From Phaeocystidibacter marisrubri (GTDB taxonomy: Bacteria; Bacteroidota; Bacteroidia; Flavobacteriales; Schleiferiaceae), in the NCBI RefSeq assembly GCF_008933165.1, contig NZ_WBVQ01000003.1, positions 62,001 through 126,000 on the forward strand: a stretch of 64,000 nucleotides of DNA. Direction: 5' to 3'. Each line of letters starts with the position of its first letter. Position 1 is the stretch's first letter. Shown piece after piece: positions 54,303 to 63,770 of the stretch. The position numbers and the translations under genes were made by a program. Under the pieces are notes generated by a model. That model was not told where the DNA came from and did no database searches. It saw only the letters and a program-made list of their open reading frames with translations.

Positions 54303-54608
54303 GCCTATTCATGAATCTAGGGCATCCACAATGATTGATGCATTGTGAAGCGCTACAATTGATGATGTGTCAATTGTGATGATTAATTCTCGATGAAAAG
54401 TGGGATGCTATTATCTGCACGTGAAAATCGGAGAGATTCTCACAAATAGGTCACTCATGGCTATGAGTCGTCTTAAGGGTAAGACGCAGATAATATGTTT
54501 AACTAGTAAGTCAGACCTCAAAGATAGAAATTATCATTGGTCTGTGGGGTGGTGGAGTTTATGTAGTCGCTGAAGTCATACGATACTCGGGCCTATGGCC
54601 TCTTCTCC
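54303..54608. other. Intergenic region with two abutting hairpins
   Basis: 306 bases without a gene. Two perfect short hairpins touch each other: ACTCAT-GGCT-ATGAGT at 54453-54468 and CGTCTTA-AGGG-TAAGACG at 54469-54486. They have no T-tract. Confidence 0.6.
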
Positions 54609-55115
54609 TCACCAAACCATCACAACATCTCTTCGATGGAGTACGTTGCGGAGCACCCAAGTTCCGGATAAGGGTACACCGTTAGTGAAAGTTGTGTTGT
54701 TGGGGTCTTCTAGGCAAATGGCAATGTGGTAGTTCTCTTCAGCACGGACAGATTGAGAAGCGAGCTCTTGGCGTAGTTCCAGCGGTAGTCTTGAGCAGTT
54801 CAGATTCACGAAAGTGTTCATGGCGTGTAAAAGTTCGACTTGCGAGATCATGATGATGGTGTCTGGTGTATGGCAAGGCAGAGCGGCCCATTGGAATGTG
54901 GAGTACAGTCGGTTTCTCTCATCTGTGCTTACTTGTAGTGTGTTGAGAGCATCTAAAGCCATCTCCTGTTCCTCTGTGAGTTTTGGAAGGGAGTCGTGCG
55001 TTGTGGTATACCTAGTTGGTATAGAATCCAATTCTGGTAATTCTGTTGAACTCTTTTGTGGCGATGAGGTACAGGCAAAGAGGACTGCGATGGGAAGGAG
55101 TAAGATGGACTTCAT
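54609..55115 (-). CDS. Unknown lipoprotein
   Basis: 168 residues from the ATG at 55115 (MKSILLLPIAVLFAC, lipobox cysteine 15). The frame is open upstream, but the signal peptide decides the start. Mature part is mostly helical (LTEEQEMALDALNTLQVS, LELRQELASQSVRAEENYH). No family known. 11 bases after the stop of a small membrane protein gene. Confidence 0.72.
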   Translation of the reverse strand: MKSILLLPIAVLFACTSSPQKSSTELPELDSIPTRYTTTHDSLPKLTEEQEMALDALNTLQVSTDERNRLYSTFQWAALPCHTPDTIIMISQVELLHAMNTFVNLNCSRLPLELRQELASQSVRAEENYHIAICLEDPNNTTFTNGVPLSGTWVLRNVLHRRDVVMVW

Positions 55116-55126
55116 ATTAAAAGGAG

Positions 55127-55468
55127 TTAAACGCCCATTTGTGCATGAATGAGCTGTCCCATAACTATCAAAAGGATAGGGCCTACCGTCAGTTGAATAC
55201 CTTTCTCTCTTTTGGAAAGTACAAGCCAAAGGACAAATGCGAACGTTATTAGAAAGAGGATTCCCCAAACCAGACTAACATTAGAATAAAGCTCGGCAGA
55301 GCGATAGTAATATGGAGTAGGACCTTCGCTTCCAAATGGATACTCCGCAGTCTGTTGTTTAATCTTCACCACATACCAATCCGACAAGTGTAGAAAGGCA
55401 AAAATCCCACAAAGCAATAGAGCGAACAATTGTATAGTGAGACGAATGGGAATTGCTAGAGACTTCAT
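55127..55468 (-). CDS. Small membrane protein, three helices
   Basis: 113 residues with helices at about 8-28, 62-82 and 94-110, and a loop rich in Tyr and Pro (EGPTPYYYRSAELYSN). Start overlaps the upstream stop by four bases. No family recognised. Confidence 0.7.
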   Translation of the reverse strand: MKSLAIPIRLTIQLFALLLCGIFAFLHLSDWYVVKIKQQTAEYPFGSEGPTPYYYRSAELYSNVSLVWGILFLITFAFVLWLVLSKREKGIQLTVGPILLIVMGQLIHAQMGV

Positions 55469-55839
55469 TCTAGCAAGTTACTCTCCAACAGACTAGTTAC
55501 CAAGTAAGCTGTCGAAAGGATGTTTACCACAGAAAAAATGTAGTTGTATTGCTTGCGCACCTCCAATGGAAACTTGTTTCGGAACCACATCACAACATTC
55601 AAGATGATCATGATGACCGAGAAGATGAGGTAGTAATAAAGGTCTCCAAGCTCAAGTCCGAAGTACAGTTCTAGAAAGTATGCTGCATAGAACAGAAATA
55701 AATAGCAAAGGGTATAGGACAGATGGGTGGCTAGTAGCACAGTTCTGCTACTTTCCTTGTTGAGTCGTTTGCCCAAGGGGAATACAACGGGGATAAAGGA
55801 AATAGCTAAAAGAGAGAGAATGATCATATCCATGGACAT
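55465..55839 (-). CDS. Small membrane protein, four helices
   Basis: 124 residues, starting at ATG 55839 (or two codons later). Four helices, the third with FSVIMIILNVVMWF. First of three coupled minus-strand genes (55465, 55127, 54609). No family recognised. Confidence 0.7.
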   Translation of the reverse strand: MSMDMIILSLLAISFIPVVFPLGKRLNKESSRTVLLATHLSYTLCYLFLFYAAYFLELYFGLELGDLYYYLIFSVIMIILNVVMWFRNKFPLEVRKQYNYIFSVVNILSTAYLVTSLLESNLLE

Positions 55840-55907
55840 GGAGGCTACTCGATTAAACCTTGATTGTGCTGACCTGTTGCAGGCTGTTGTTTAGCCTGGT
55901 TATTTTT

Positions 55908-56654
55908 TTAGTGTCCATGGCCGTTATCTTCAGCCACTAATTTTCCATAGGTATCGGTCAATAGTCGACTTAATCGTTGATTCTGACCGGCAATTGCTAG
56001 TTTAAGATTTTCATAGAGTTTTTCGTTGTATTTGTTCTTTGGGTGGGGTCCGTCAAATATGAAATGAAACACACTCTTTATCTCTTTGTCGGAGAATGTT
56101 GAAAGAACTTTACAAGCGTTTTCAGTATCTGTGGTCAACCTATTTGCGAAGTCAAATGCTTCTCGGATGTTGTCAGCTTCCCAAATGCCGTCGATGTTAA
56201 TTCTAATGTATTTGTCATAATAAGCTGAGTCGGGAATAGATTCCAACTGGCTGAAATATTGAATTACATTTTCTCCTTTTGGATAGTCATATAGTGGAGC
56301 CGCTCCAATTTCATTATCATACCCAAACAAAGACTGCATTCCTTTAAATGAACTTGGAAAAGCACAGAAAAATTTTTGTTCCCATTTTATTCGATTGGCC
56401 AAACTCGAATCGGTGGCATTTTCATAAAAAACCAGTAAAGAATCGGCTTGATGTTCTACTGAACTGAAGTAAAAATTGGGACTGTCTGTTTTTTCAATTA
56501 TTACCTTGTTTCTAGTTTCCTGCTCTGTTTGAGAAACTTCAAATTTGGTAGATGTCTCTGTTTGCTTCTCCGCCCGTTCTGAATCGTCGTTATTGTTTGA
56601 TTGACGACAAGAAGTCAAAAAAATGATGGTTGATATGAAGAGTAGATGATTCAT
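55908..56654 (-). CDS. Unknown lipoprotein
   Basis: 248 residues from ATG 56654 (MNHLLFISTIIFLTSC, lipobox cysteine 16), followed by a polar linker with Asn, Asp and Glu (RQSNNNDDSERAEKQTE). The body is mostly helical, ending in a His-rich tail (EDNGHGH). No motif known. Not clearly in an operon with its neighbours. Confidence 0.72.
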   Translation of the reverse strand: MNHLLFISTIIFLTSCRQSNNNDDSERAEKQTETSTKFEVSQTEQETRNKVIIEKTDSPNFYFSSVEHQADSLLVFYENATDSSLANRIKWEQKFFCAFPSSFKGMQSLFGYDNEIGAAPLYDYPKGENVIQYFSQLESIPDSAYYDKYIRINIDGIWEADNIREAFDFANRLTTDTENACKVLSTFSDKEIKSVFHFIFDGPHPKNKYNEKLYENLKLAIAGQNQRLSRLLTDTYGKLVAEDNGHGH

Positions 56655-56754
56655 TTTAATTGCTAGAATGACGGTGGCTATGAAGTGTGAAGTAAAAGCG
56701 GATAAATTGAATTTGCGATGCATGCTTACATAGTCTGTGCTAATGTATCATCTC

Positions 56755-57225
56755 TTATTTCATTTCTTTTTTAAAGTCCTCAAGCGGAAATGCCCAAGGT
56801 ACTCCTAAATCATCTTCCCAATCGTCGTAAAGTCCCATTCCGACATTTGCTTTTATAATAATGTTGTTCAAAGCATCGGAGTTTTTCGCTAGTCGCAGTT
56901 TTTGGTCGTTTTTAGAAACAAGGAAGTACAAATTATAAGTTGGTCCTACGTCATAACTTCCGGCTTCCACTTGTAAGATTGGGTTACCATTTGTATCAGT
57001 AGTGAAACGCCCCAAGAGTTTTATGGTGTCCTTTTGGCTACCTCCAAGCAAGTCGATTTTGTAAGGTTGACCTTTAGAGTCCAATACTGTGACTACGTAG
57101 GAATGATGTTTTGTGGGTTCTATTATGACTTGCTTTCCATTCTTGTCAGTCCAAAGTCCACACCATGTTTTTGGAATAGACTTTCGATTTTTTGTGGAGT
57201 CGAATATGTCAAATAGTGATTTCAT
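56755..57225 (-). CDS. Unknown soluble protein
   Basis: 156 residues without signal peptide or helices. Beta-rich sequence (WCGLWTDKNGKQVIIEPTKH, HSYVVTVLDSKGQPYKIDLL, YNLYFLVSKND) and a conserved-looking DDWEDDLGVPWAFPLEDF end. No family recognised. Confidence 0.72.
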   Translation of the reverse strand: MKSLFDIFDSTKNRKSIPKTWCGLWTDKNGKQVIIEPTKHHSYVVTVLDSKGQPYKIDLLGGSQKDTIKLLGRFTTDTNGNPILQVEAGSYDVGPTYNLYFLVSKNDQKLRLAKNSDALNNIIIKANVGMGLYDDWEDDLGVPWAFPLEDFKKEMK

Positions 57226-57846
57226 GATTACCTATTACCAATGGATCGGCTAAGAAATGTAGTGCATTCTAGTTAATTGTCCATTGAAACCGAAGTTTGT
57301 TAAGTGTATGGGCCTTTCTAAAAGCCATGTCTGCCCGATGTTTTCTTAGCCATTGTTGTGGCTAGTAATTTTTGTTTTTTCTTCAATCTGTTTGTCCATT
57401 TCTAGAGTTGACTGCTCAGTGTACTTTTCAATTTCAAAGCTGATACATAAATGTCATTCCGAGATTATAGTTATTAACTCATATCCATATTCTATGTGTC
57501 AACCGCTTGCCCAACTCTCGTAATAGAGGCGAATTGATGACCTTACGTCATTTTATTTTGTAATGATAAATGAAGTTTCTTGAGCTACTACTTCAAGTCC
57601 ATCGACTCCATTTACCCCCTCAGACTATCGATGATTTCACGCGAAAGGATTCGCTCGGTGGAAGAGTGGGTTCTAACTCTGGCATCCGACGAGTGTGCGT
57701 TCCTTTCATTGTTAGTAGAAGTCCACGACTTCACAATTCCACTGACGACAGCGGCTTTAAAGACTACAGATTTTCAAACCATTCTCGTACCTTTGCAGCT
57801 TCCTTCAGTGAAGGTCGTTGGAGGAACACAACAAAGTCGTTTGTAA
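57226..57846. other. 620-base region upstream of the PurF-type gene, mostly without genes
   Basis: No protein gene is well supported. A plus-strand frame (57580-57846, TTG start; inner ATG 57631) ends directly before the PurF ATG, but the exact promoter element TACCTTTG at 57788 falls inside it. A small hairpin TAGCCA-TTGTTG-TGGCTA lies near 57349. Confidence 0.5.
57788..57795 (+). promoter_or_regulatory. -7 promoter element of the PurF-type gene
   Basis: TACCTTTG, exact match, 51 bases before the ATG at 57847. Confidence 0.5.
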
Positions 57847-59745
57847 ATGAGTGACTTCATCCATCACGAGTGCGGAATAGCCATGATCAGGCTCCGCAAA
57901 CCCCTGAATTATTACATCGAAAAGTACGGTTCAGCCATGTATGCCCTGAACAAGATGTACCTCCTTATGGAGAAGCAGCACAACCGAGGGCAAGACGGGG
58001 CTGGTTTGGCCAGTATTAAGTTGGATGTTCCTCCCGGACAACGCTACATTTCTCGTCAGAGAAGTATCGATCCAAAACCGATTCAGGATATCTTCGAATA
58101 CGTTCAAAACCGCGTAAACGAAGGGATTAAGGATGATCCTGAAAAACTGAAAGATGCGGATTGGCTAAAGAATAACCTGCCTTTCTTTGGTGAGGTTTAC
58201 CTTGGACACCTACGCTATGGTACATATGGAAAGAACAGCATTGAAGCTTGTCACCCTTTCCTTCGCCAAAACAACTGGATGACACGTAACTTGATTGTTG
58301 CGGGTAACTTCAATATGACTAACGTGGATGAACTTTTCAATCAATTGGTTGAATTGGGTCAGCATCCAAAAGAGAAAGCAGATACGGTAACAGTAATGGA
58401 GAAAATCGGTCACTTCTTGGATGAAGCGAACGAAGAACTCTATCACCAATTCCGTGAAGAAGGTTTGAGCAAGGTTGAGATTTCTCACAAAATTGCAGAG
58501 AGCCTCGATATTGGAGAGATCCTTCGAAATGCCGCTAAGAAGTGGGATGGAGGTTACGCTATGGCTGGTATGTTTGGCCACGGTGATTCTTTCGTGCTTC
58601 GCGATCCAAGCGGTATTCGTCCAGCATATTATTACTACGATGATGAGATTGTGGTGGTAGCCAGCGAGCGTCCAGTGATTCAAACTGGATTTAACTTGGA
58701 TGTAAAAGACATCAAAGAGATTCCTCCAGGTAATGCTTTGATTATGAAGAAGAACGGTGAAGTTTTCTTCGAAGAAATCAAGCAGCCGCTTGAGCGTAAA
58801 GCGTGTTCTTTTGAGCGCATTTACTTCTCTAGAGGGAATGATATGTCAATTTACAACGAGCGTATCGAACTCGGTAGAAGACTGACTCCAGTGATTATGG
58901 AGGCGGTTGATTACGATATTGACAATACGGTTTTTGGCTTTATTCCGAATACGGCAGAAGTTAGTTTCTACGGTATTGTGAAGGGTGTTGAAGAACACTT
59001 GAACGCATGGAAGAAGGAGCAAATTGCCGCGATGGCGGACAATATGGATGAAGCTCGTTTAGATGTGGTTTTGAACACCCGCATGCGTGTGGATAAGGTG
59101 GCTTGGAAGGATGTGAAACTCCGCACTTTTATCACACAAGATGATAGTCGCGATGATCTCGTTTCACATGTGTATGACGTGACGTATGGAATTGTAAAAC
59201 CAACCGACAATTTGGTGGTTATGGATGATTCCATTGTTCGTGGTACTACACTTCGCCAGAGTATTCTCCGCATTCTAGATCGCTTGGAGCCGAAGAAAAT
59301 TATCGTGGTGAGCTCTGCTCCACAAATTCGCTATCCCGATTGTTATGGGATTGATATGGCAAAGATGGGCGATTTCATTGCGTTTCGAGCTGCCATTGAG
59401 CTTTTGAAGGAGACAAAGCAACACAAGTTGATTCAGGATACGTATGAGAAGTGTTTGGCGCAAGTTCAATTGCCAGATGAACAAGTGCGAAACTACGTGA
59501 AGGATATTTATGCTCCGTTTACTCCAGAGCAGATTTCTGCAAAATGTGCCGAGCTATTGAAGCCAGTAGATTTGAATGCAGAGGTTCAGATTATCTTCCA
59601 AACCATTGAAGATCTTCACGCTTCATGTCCAGAGAATCTAGGAGATTGGTACTTTACAGGTGATTACCCTACGCCAGGTGGAAATCGCGTGGTTAATAAG
59701 GCTTTCATCAACTTCGTTGAAGGACGAAACGAGAGAGCATATTGA
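57847..59745 (+). CDS. purF: Amidophosphoribosyltransferase-type glutamine amidotransferase, long form
   Basis: 632 residues, about 130 more than a typical PurF. The N-terminal Ntn amidotransferase domain begins HHECGIAMIR; C9 would become the N-terminal nucleophile after removal of the short propeptide. RGQDGAGLAS and the glutamine-site LGHLRYGTYG are present. The C-terminal phosphoribosyltransferase domain carries the PRPP loop VVMDDSIVRGTTLRQSI. It should catalyse the first step of purine synthesis. Bacteroidota often carry such a long copy besides a short PurF, so the true function could differ. Ends in a strong terminator. Confidence 0.88.
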   Translation: MSDFIHHECGIAMIRLRKPLNYYIEKYGSAMYALNKMYLLMEKQHNRGQDGAGLASIKLDVPPGQRYISRQRSIDPKPIQDIFEYVQNRVNEGIKDDPEKLKDADWLKNNLPFFGEVYLGHLRYGTYGKNSIEACHPFLRQNNWMTRNLIVAGNFNMTNVDELFNQLVELGQHPKEKADTVTVMEKIGHFLDEANEELYHQFREEGLSKVEISHKIAESLDIGEILRNAAKKWDGGYAMAGMFGHGDSFVLRDPSGIRPAYYYYDDEIVVVASERPVIQTGFNLDVKDIKEIPPGNALIMKKNGEVFFEEIKQPLERKACSFERIYFSRGNDMSIYNERIELGRRLTPVIMEAVDYDIDNTVFGFIPNTAEVSFYGIVKGVEEHLNAWKKEQIAAMADNMDEARLDVVLNTRMRVDKVAWKDVKLRTFITQDDSRDDLVSHVYDVTYGIVKPTDNLVVMDDSIVRGTTLRQSILRILDRLEPKKIIVVSSAPQIRYPDCYGIDMAKMGDFIAFRAAIELLKETKQHKLIQDTYEKCLAQVQLPDEQVRNYVKDIYAPFTPEQISAKCAELLKPVDLNAEVQIIFQTIEDLHASCPENLGDWYFTGDYPTPGGNRVVNKAFINFVEGRNERAY

Positions 59746-59766
59746 TCTCAACAGATAATTCTAAAG

Positions 59767-59796
59767 AAAGGGAGGATTAATTGTCCTCCCTTTTTT
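59767..59796 (+). terminator. Rho-independent terminator
   Basis: 10-bp stem AAAGGGAGGA/TCCTCCCTTT with 7-nt loop, followed by a T-run. Closes the PurF-type gene. Confidence 0.9.
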
Positions 59797-59808
59797 ATTT
59801 TCACACCT

Positions 59809-61251
59809 ATGAAGAACCTCTCTCGTAAGCATATTTACTGGGCGGTGGCCACCTTGGTGTTCATCTATGTTGCTCTGCGCGCATTTCTGATTTCGTTCAG
59901 TATCGACGAGGGCATGTCTTACCGATTTGTGGTAGGAATATGGGAGGATAAACACCACAGCAATAACCATTTCCTAAATACCCAGTTGATGAAAATCAGC
60001 TCGGCCCTTTTTGGTAATGAACCATGGTCGCTGCGCCTTCCTAACTTGCTCGTATTTGTTCTCTACCTATGGATGGTCTGGAAGCTGATTAAAGATGCAT
60101 CCACCTCTTTCTCCATGGCCTTTGGAATGGTGGTTATGTTGGGGTTACCCTTCATGCTGGAAATGTTTGCCATTGCGAGAGGTTATGGATTGAGCATGGG
60201 CTTTACCCTCCTCGGAATGGCCTTTTTCATCCTTGCTGCTACACGTGAAATGACAGATTCGCACTACCAGAAGCAAGTGGTGTTGTCCTCGGTATTACTC
60301 GGTTTAGGGGTGGCGTCTAATCTTTCAGTGATTAACGTAGTCATTGCCATTGTAGGATTGTTGTTATTGCATCAAATCATCCGACTCAAACATAACAGTG
60401 GGAAGGTGAATTGGATTGGATTTGCGGCCTCTTTGGTGGTCAACTTTATTTCACTTGGACTTGGTGTAAATGCGCTTCTTCGCTTAAAAGCCAACAATGA
60501 TCTCGTCTTTGGATCTCAAACCTATGAGGAGCTTGCGAGAAAGTCGGTGTGGTCCTACATCTATGTTCAACCAGTGGCCATGTGGGTGCGCTATCTTCTG
60601 TTAGTAGTGTTGATCCTTGTGGTGGTTTTGGGTATTTACACGGCCATCCGAAAGGCAAAATTGTACAGTAGGATTTCCATGGTCATGGCTATCATTCTTA
60701 TTTCCATGCTCGGTTGGGTGTTTGAATACGAAGTGATGGAAGCCAATCTGCCACTGGGTAGAACAGGTGTCATCTATTTACCACTTCTTGGATATGCCAT
60801 GTTCTTGTTGGTTGATTATTGGATTTCTCATTCCAATCGATGGATTCGAGTGACAAAAGTTCTGGCCAGTATTGTGATGGCGGCCTATCTCTACAATGCA
60901 AAAGCGGCTATTAATGTGAGAGAAATTCGTCCATGGCCGGAATTTGCATTATTTGATAAATACACCGATGTTATTGCGGAGTTGTCCAAAGACAGGGAGG
61001 AGCCAGTCGTGATTGAGAAGCACTTCCTTTTCCGTTCAACTTTGAATTACTATCTCCTCGAAAAGGGGATCAATGCTAAGGTGAATGAGGACTACGGAAT
61101 TAAAGCAAATGCAGAATTTTTGTTGATTAACCGGAAGGATTTTGTCATGCTGGAAGACGACCCTCGCTTGGATAATTACGAAACACCCGAAGGTTGCCAA
61201 GATTGGTATACACGTTTGTTTGTCCGGAAGGATCTATTGAGAAAGGAGTAG
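59809..61251 (+). CDS. GT-C type polytopic membrane glycosyltransferase-like protein (copy 1)
   Basis: 480 residues, about 11-12 helices. The first extracytoplasmic loop has the acidic motif SIDEGMSYRF (about 33-36) followed by HHSNNHFLNTQLMKI and a positive loop NEPWSLRLPNLLVF; these are features of GT-C enzymes (ArnT/PMT-like) using lipid-linked sugars. C-terminal residues 390-480 form a soluble tail. Acceptor and sugar unknown. Paralogous to the next gene. Confidence 0.78.
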   Translation: MKNLSRKHIYWAVATLVFIYVALRAFLISFSIDEGMSYRFVVGIWEDKHHSNNHFLNTQLMKISSALFGNEPWSLRLPNLLVFVLYLWMVWKLIKDASTSFSMAFGMVVMLGLPFMLEMFAIARGYGLSMGFTLLGMAFFILAATREMTDSHYQKQVVLSSVLLGLGVASNLSVINVVIAIVGLLLLHQIIRLKHNSGKVNWIGFAASLVVNFISLGLGVNALLRLKANNDLVFGSQTYEELARKSVWSYIYVQPVAMWVRYLLLVVLILVVVLGIYTAIRKAKLYSRISMVMAIILISMLGWVFEYEVMEANLPLGRTGVIYLPLLGYAMFLLVDYWISHSNRWIRVTKVLASIVMAAYLYNAKAAINVREIRPWPEFALFDKYTDVIAELSKDREEPVVIEKHFLFRSTLNYYLLEKGINAKVNEDYGIKANAEFLLINRKDFVMLEDDPRLDNYETPEGCQDWYTRLFVRKDLLRKE

Positions 61252-61277
61252 CTTTATCCTAAAGTAAATCCAATTCC

Positions 61278-62645
61278 ATGAACAGAAATGCCATTCTTTA
61301 CAGCGCACTTTTCGCTATGGCATTTTTGTACATCATCGGAAGAGGAATGTGGCTTTCTCTTACCATCGATGAAGCCTTGAGCTTTTTTCACATCACTCGA
61401 CCTAGTTCTGAAATCTCTGCGAACGATCACTATCTGAACTCTCAATTGATGCGAATTTGCATCGCGGTATTTGGAGATTCGGAAGGGTCGCTGCGCTTGC
61501 CAAATATGTTGAGTTTTGCACTCTTTGGGACGGCGGGCTATCGCATATTGCGACCCATTCAGGAGCCTGTTTTGTTCACGATTGGGGCGCTTCTGTTCTT
61601 CTTTCAACCTTTTGTACTAGAGTTTTTTTCTATCGCTCGTGGGTATGGCCTTGGCCTCTCATTCTCGCTTTTTGCCTTAGCGGTATCCCTAGAAGAAGAG
61701 AGATATAAGTCGTTTGTAGCTAACGTCTTGATCATAGGAGCATCCATATTCGCTGTGCTCGCCAATGTGGTGTACTTCAATTTCGTTGCAGCACTGTTGC
61801 TTTGGATGGTTTTCACAACGTGGAAATCAAATCGAATTTCTGCAGTGATATACGGCTTTGGACTTCTCCTCATTGGAGGGGCTTCCTATGTTTATTTACA
61901 CGATTTAGCCGCCGTTGGTGGACTTCAATTGGGGGCGGAAACGTTAGGAGATGCCTTCTGGCGTACGGTCAATAAGATGAGTTATTGGCCCGTGACGAAG
62001 TATTCCGCTCATCAGTATGGCATTTTGGGACTTTCGCTGGTGGGGGTACTAGTGATGGGTTGGAATGTTTTCAGAGGAACGATTCAAAAGAGAACCGCTG
62101 CACTTTTAGCCATTTGCTTATTGATGATATTGGGGTGGGTGGCAGAGCACATTTTCTTTCACACACCTTTCCCCCAAGGAAGAATGATCTTGATTCTTCC
62201 CATCTTACTCGGGATGCTCTTCATCTTCAGTGCTTTTGATCAACTCCAAACTCCCCATAAGTGGATGAAATGGCCGGTACTTCTAATGGGCTCTGTGGCG
62301 GTGATTAATATGGCCTACGGAATCAATTTCAATCGAACTGTTCAATGGAGCAGTGATGCGCCTATTCGAACTTTAGTGATGGATGTGAAGCCTGGAGCTG
62401 TGCCTGTTCGTGTGGAGATCAGTAAGCGACTCTTGCCTGTGGCTCAGTACTATGTAGAGCGCTTGGATAGGAAGATAGATTTGGTGCCGTTTACCGACGA
62501 TCCGTCCTTGTCATCCTCGGTCATTTGGGTGGATGTTAACCGAAATAAATCTGCGGAGCGAACTATTCTAGGCTCTTTGATGTATAGAGAAATAAGACGT
62601 TTTGAAAACACTCCTGTTGTAGTCTACGAGAGGGTGTTGGAATGA
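61278..62645 (+). CDS. GT-C type polytopic membrane glycosyltransferase-like protein (copy 2)
   Basis: 455 residues with the same plan: TIDEALSFFHI, SANDHYLNSQLMRI, and EGSLRLPNMLSF align with SIDEGMSYRF, SNNHFLNTQLMKI and PWSLRLPNLLVF of copy 1. It follows 26 bases after the first copy and so arose by tandem duplication; both may act in one pathway. The end overlaps the region upstream of the adenosyltransferase, whose ATG (62720) is 74 bases downstream. Confidence 0.78.
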   Translation: MNRNAILYSALFAMAFLYIIGRGMWLSLTIDEALSFFHITRPSSEISANDHYLNSQLMRICIAVFGDSEGSLRLPNMLSFALFGTAGYRILRPIQEPVLFTIGALLFFFQPFVLEFFSIARGYGLGLSFSLFALAVSLEEERYKSFVANVLIIGASIFAVLANVVYFNFVAALLLWMVFTTWKSNRISAVIYGFGLLLIGGASYVYLHDLAAVGGLQLGAETLGDAFWRTVNKMSYWPVTKYSAHQYGILGLSLVGVLVMGWNVFRGTIQKRTAALLAICLLMILGWVAEHIFFHTPFPQGRMILILPILLGMLFIFSAFDQLQTPHKWMKWPVLLMGSVAVINMAYGINFNRTVQWSSDAPIRTLVMDVKPGAVPVRVEISKRLLPVAQYYVERLDRKIDLVPFTDDPSLSSSVIWVDVNRNKSAERTILGSLMYREIRRFENTPVVVYERVLE

Positions 62646-62719
62646 GACTTGACAAAAAATTCTGTCCGTTCGTCGGGGTAAAGCGGAATTTTGACATATT
62701 TGAAAGAAGACTTGACGCA

Positions 62720-63268
62720 ATGAAGGTATACACCAAAACAGGTGACGAAGGAAAGACAAGCTTGCTAACGGGGAAGAGAGTAGATAAATTCTCGGAGAAG
62801 TTGCACGCTTATGGAACTACGGACGAATTGAATTCCTGGATTGGATTGCTTCGCGATGAAATTGGAGAAGGAGACTCATGGGATTTGTTGATTCGCATTC
62901 AGGATCGACTTTTCACGATGGGAAGTCACCTTGCCAACGAAAGTGGAAGTACTCGCGTCAAACTTCCAACGATTGAGGAATCGGACATTGAGGCTCTTGA
63001 GCTCGCAATGGATAAGATGAATGAAGAACTCCCAGAGTTGCGTTCCTTCGTTTTGCCAGGTGGACATCCCACTGTGAGTCATTGTCACATTGCCCGAACC
63101 GTATGCCGAAGAGCGGAGAGGCATGTAGCCTTTCTTCGCCAAGAAGGAGAAGTGGATGCGATTTTACTGAAATATTTAAACCGACTGTCGGATTTCTTGT
63201 TCGTATTGTCGCGTAAATTATCGAGTGATCTGAATGCAATAGAAACTCCTTGGACCCCAAGTAAATGA
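62720..63268 (+). CDS. Cob(I)yrinic acid a,c-diamide adenosyltransferase (PduO type)
   Basis: 182 residues from ATG 62720 (frame open upstream, but the family begins here). PduO-type motif KVYTKTGDEGKTSL at the N-terminus, with YGTTDELNSWIG and the ATP-site ARTVCRRAERHV. It adds the adenosyl group to cobalamin for adenosylcobalamin-dependent enzymes such as methylmalonyl-CoA mutase. Position after the membrane genes is not explanatory. Confidence 0.93.
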   Translation: MKVYTKTGDEGKTSLLTGKRVDKFSEKLHAYGTTDELNSWIGLLRDEIGEGDSWDLLIRIQDRLFTMGSHLANESGSTRVKLPTIEESDIEALELAMDKMNEELPELRSFVLPGGHPTVSHCHIARTVCRRAERHVAFLRQEGEVDAILLKYLNRLSDFLFVLSRKLSSDLNAIETPWTPSK

Positions 63269-63351
63269 GAATCTGAGGATAAGGTTGCAAAAAGACTTGA
63301 CTCGTACGTGAAAAAAATTACTTTTGCCAAAAATTAAAACGCCTCTGTGCT

Positions 63352-63576
63352 ATGTATTGGACGCTAGAACTTGCTTCCTATTTGAGTGATGCTCCGTGGC
63401 CAGCCACGAAAGATGAGTTGGTTGACTACGCCATTCGTACCGGTGCTCCTCTTGAAGTTGTAGAAAACCTTCAATCCATTGAGGACGAAGATGGAGAGGT
63501 TTATGAGTCAATTGAAGAAATTTGGCCGGACTATCCGTCGGAAGAAGATTTCCTCTGGAACGAAGAGGAATACTGA
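63352..63576 (+). CDS. DUF2795 protein
   Basis: 74 residues, very acidic at the C-terminus (DYPSEEDFLWNEEEY). N-terminal YLSDAPWPATKDELVDYA is typical of DUF2795. Regularly found just before secA in Bacteroidota, as here. Function unknown. Confidence 0.88.
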   Translation: MYWTLELASYLSDAPWPATKDELVDYAIRTGAPLEVVENLQSIEDEDGEVYESIEEIWPDYPSEEDFLWNEEEY

Positions 63577-63595
63577 CAAAAAGATACCTAGATAT

Positions 63596-63629
63596 AAACC
63601 GCTCAGTCATAATTGGGCGGTTTTTTTTT
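63596..63629 (+). terminator. Rho-independent terminator
   Basis: 10-bp stem with one G-T pair (63596-63605 with 63614-63623) and nine T. Ends the DUF2795 gene. Confidence 0.9.
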
Positions 63630-63770
63630 GCCCTTCTGACACTTTGTCCAGATATATATGTCGGAATGGTTTTCGCACACGCTCGTTTATTCCGAAATTC
63701 CCGCCGCCAATAGCTGGGGTATTCAATTGGATTAAATTTGTTACCCCACTTGGGATAATAGCACGACGAT

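Noticed and set aside
57580-57846. 88-codon plus-strand frame ending directly before the PurF ATG (and a 94-codon frame at 57570)
   Set aside because: The two frames overlap each other, the first begins at TTG, and the exact -7 promoter element of the PurF-type gene lies inside; more likely upstream region than gene.
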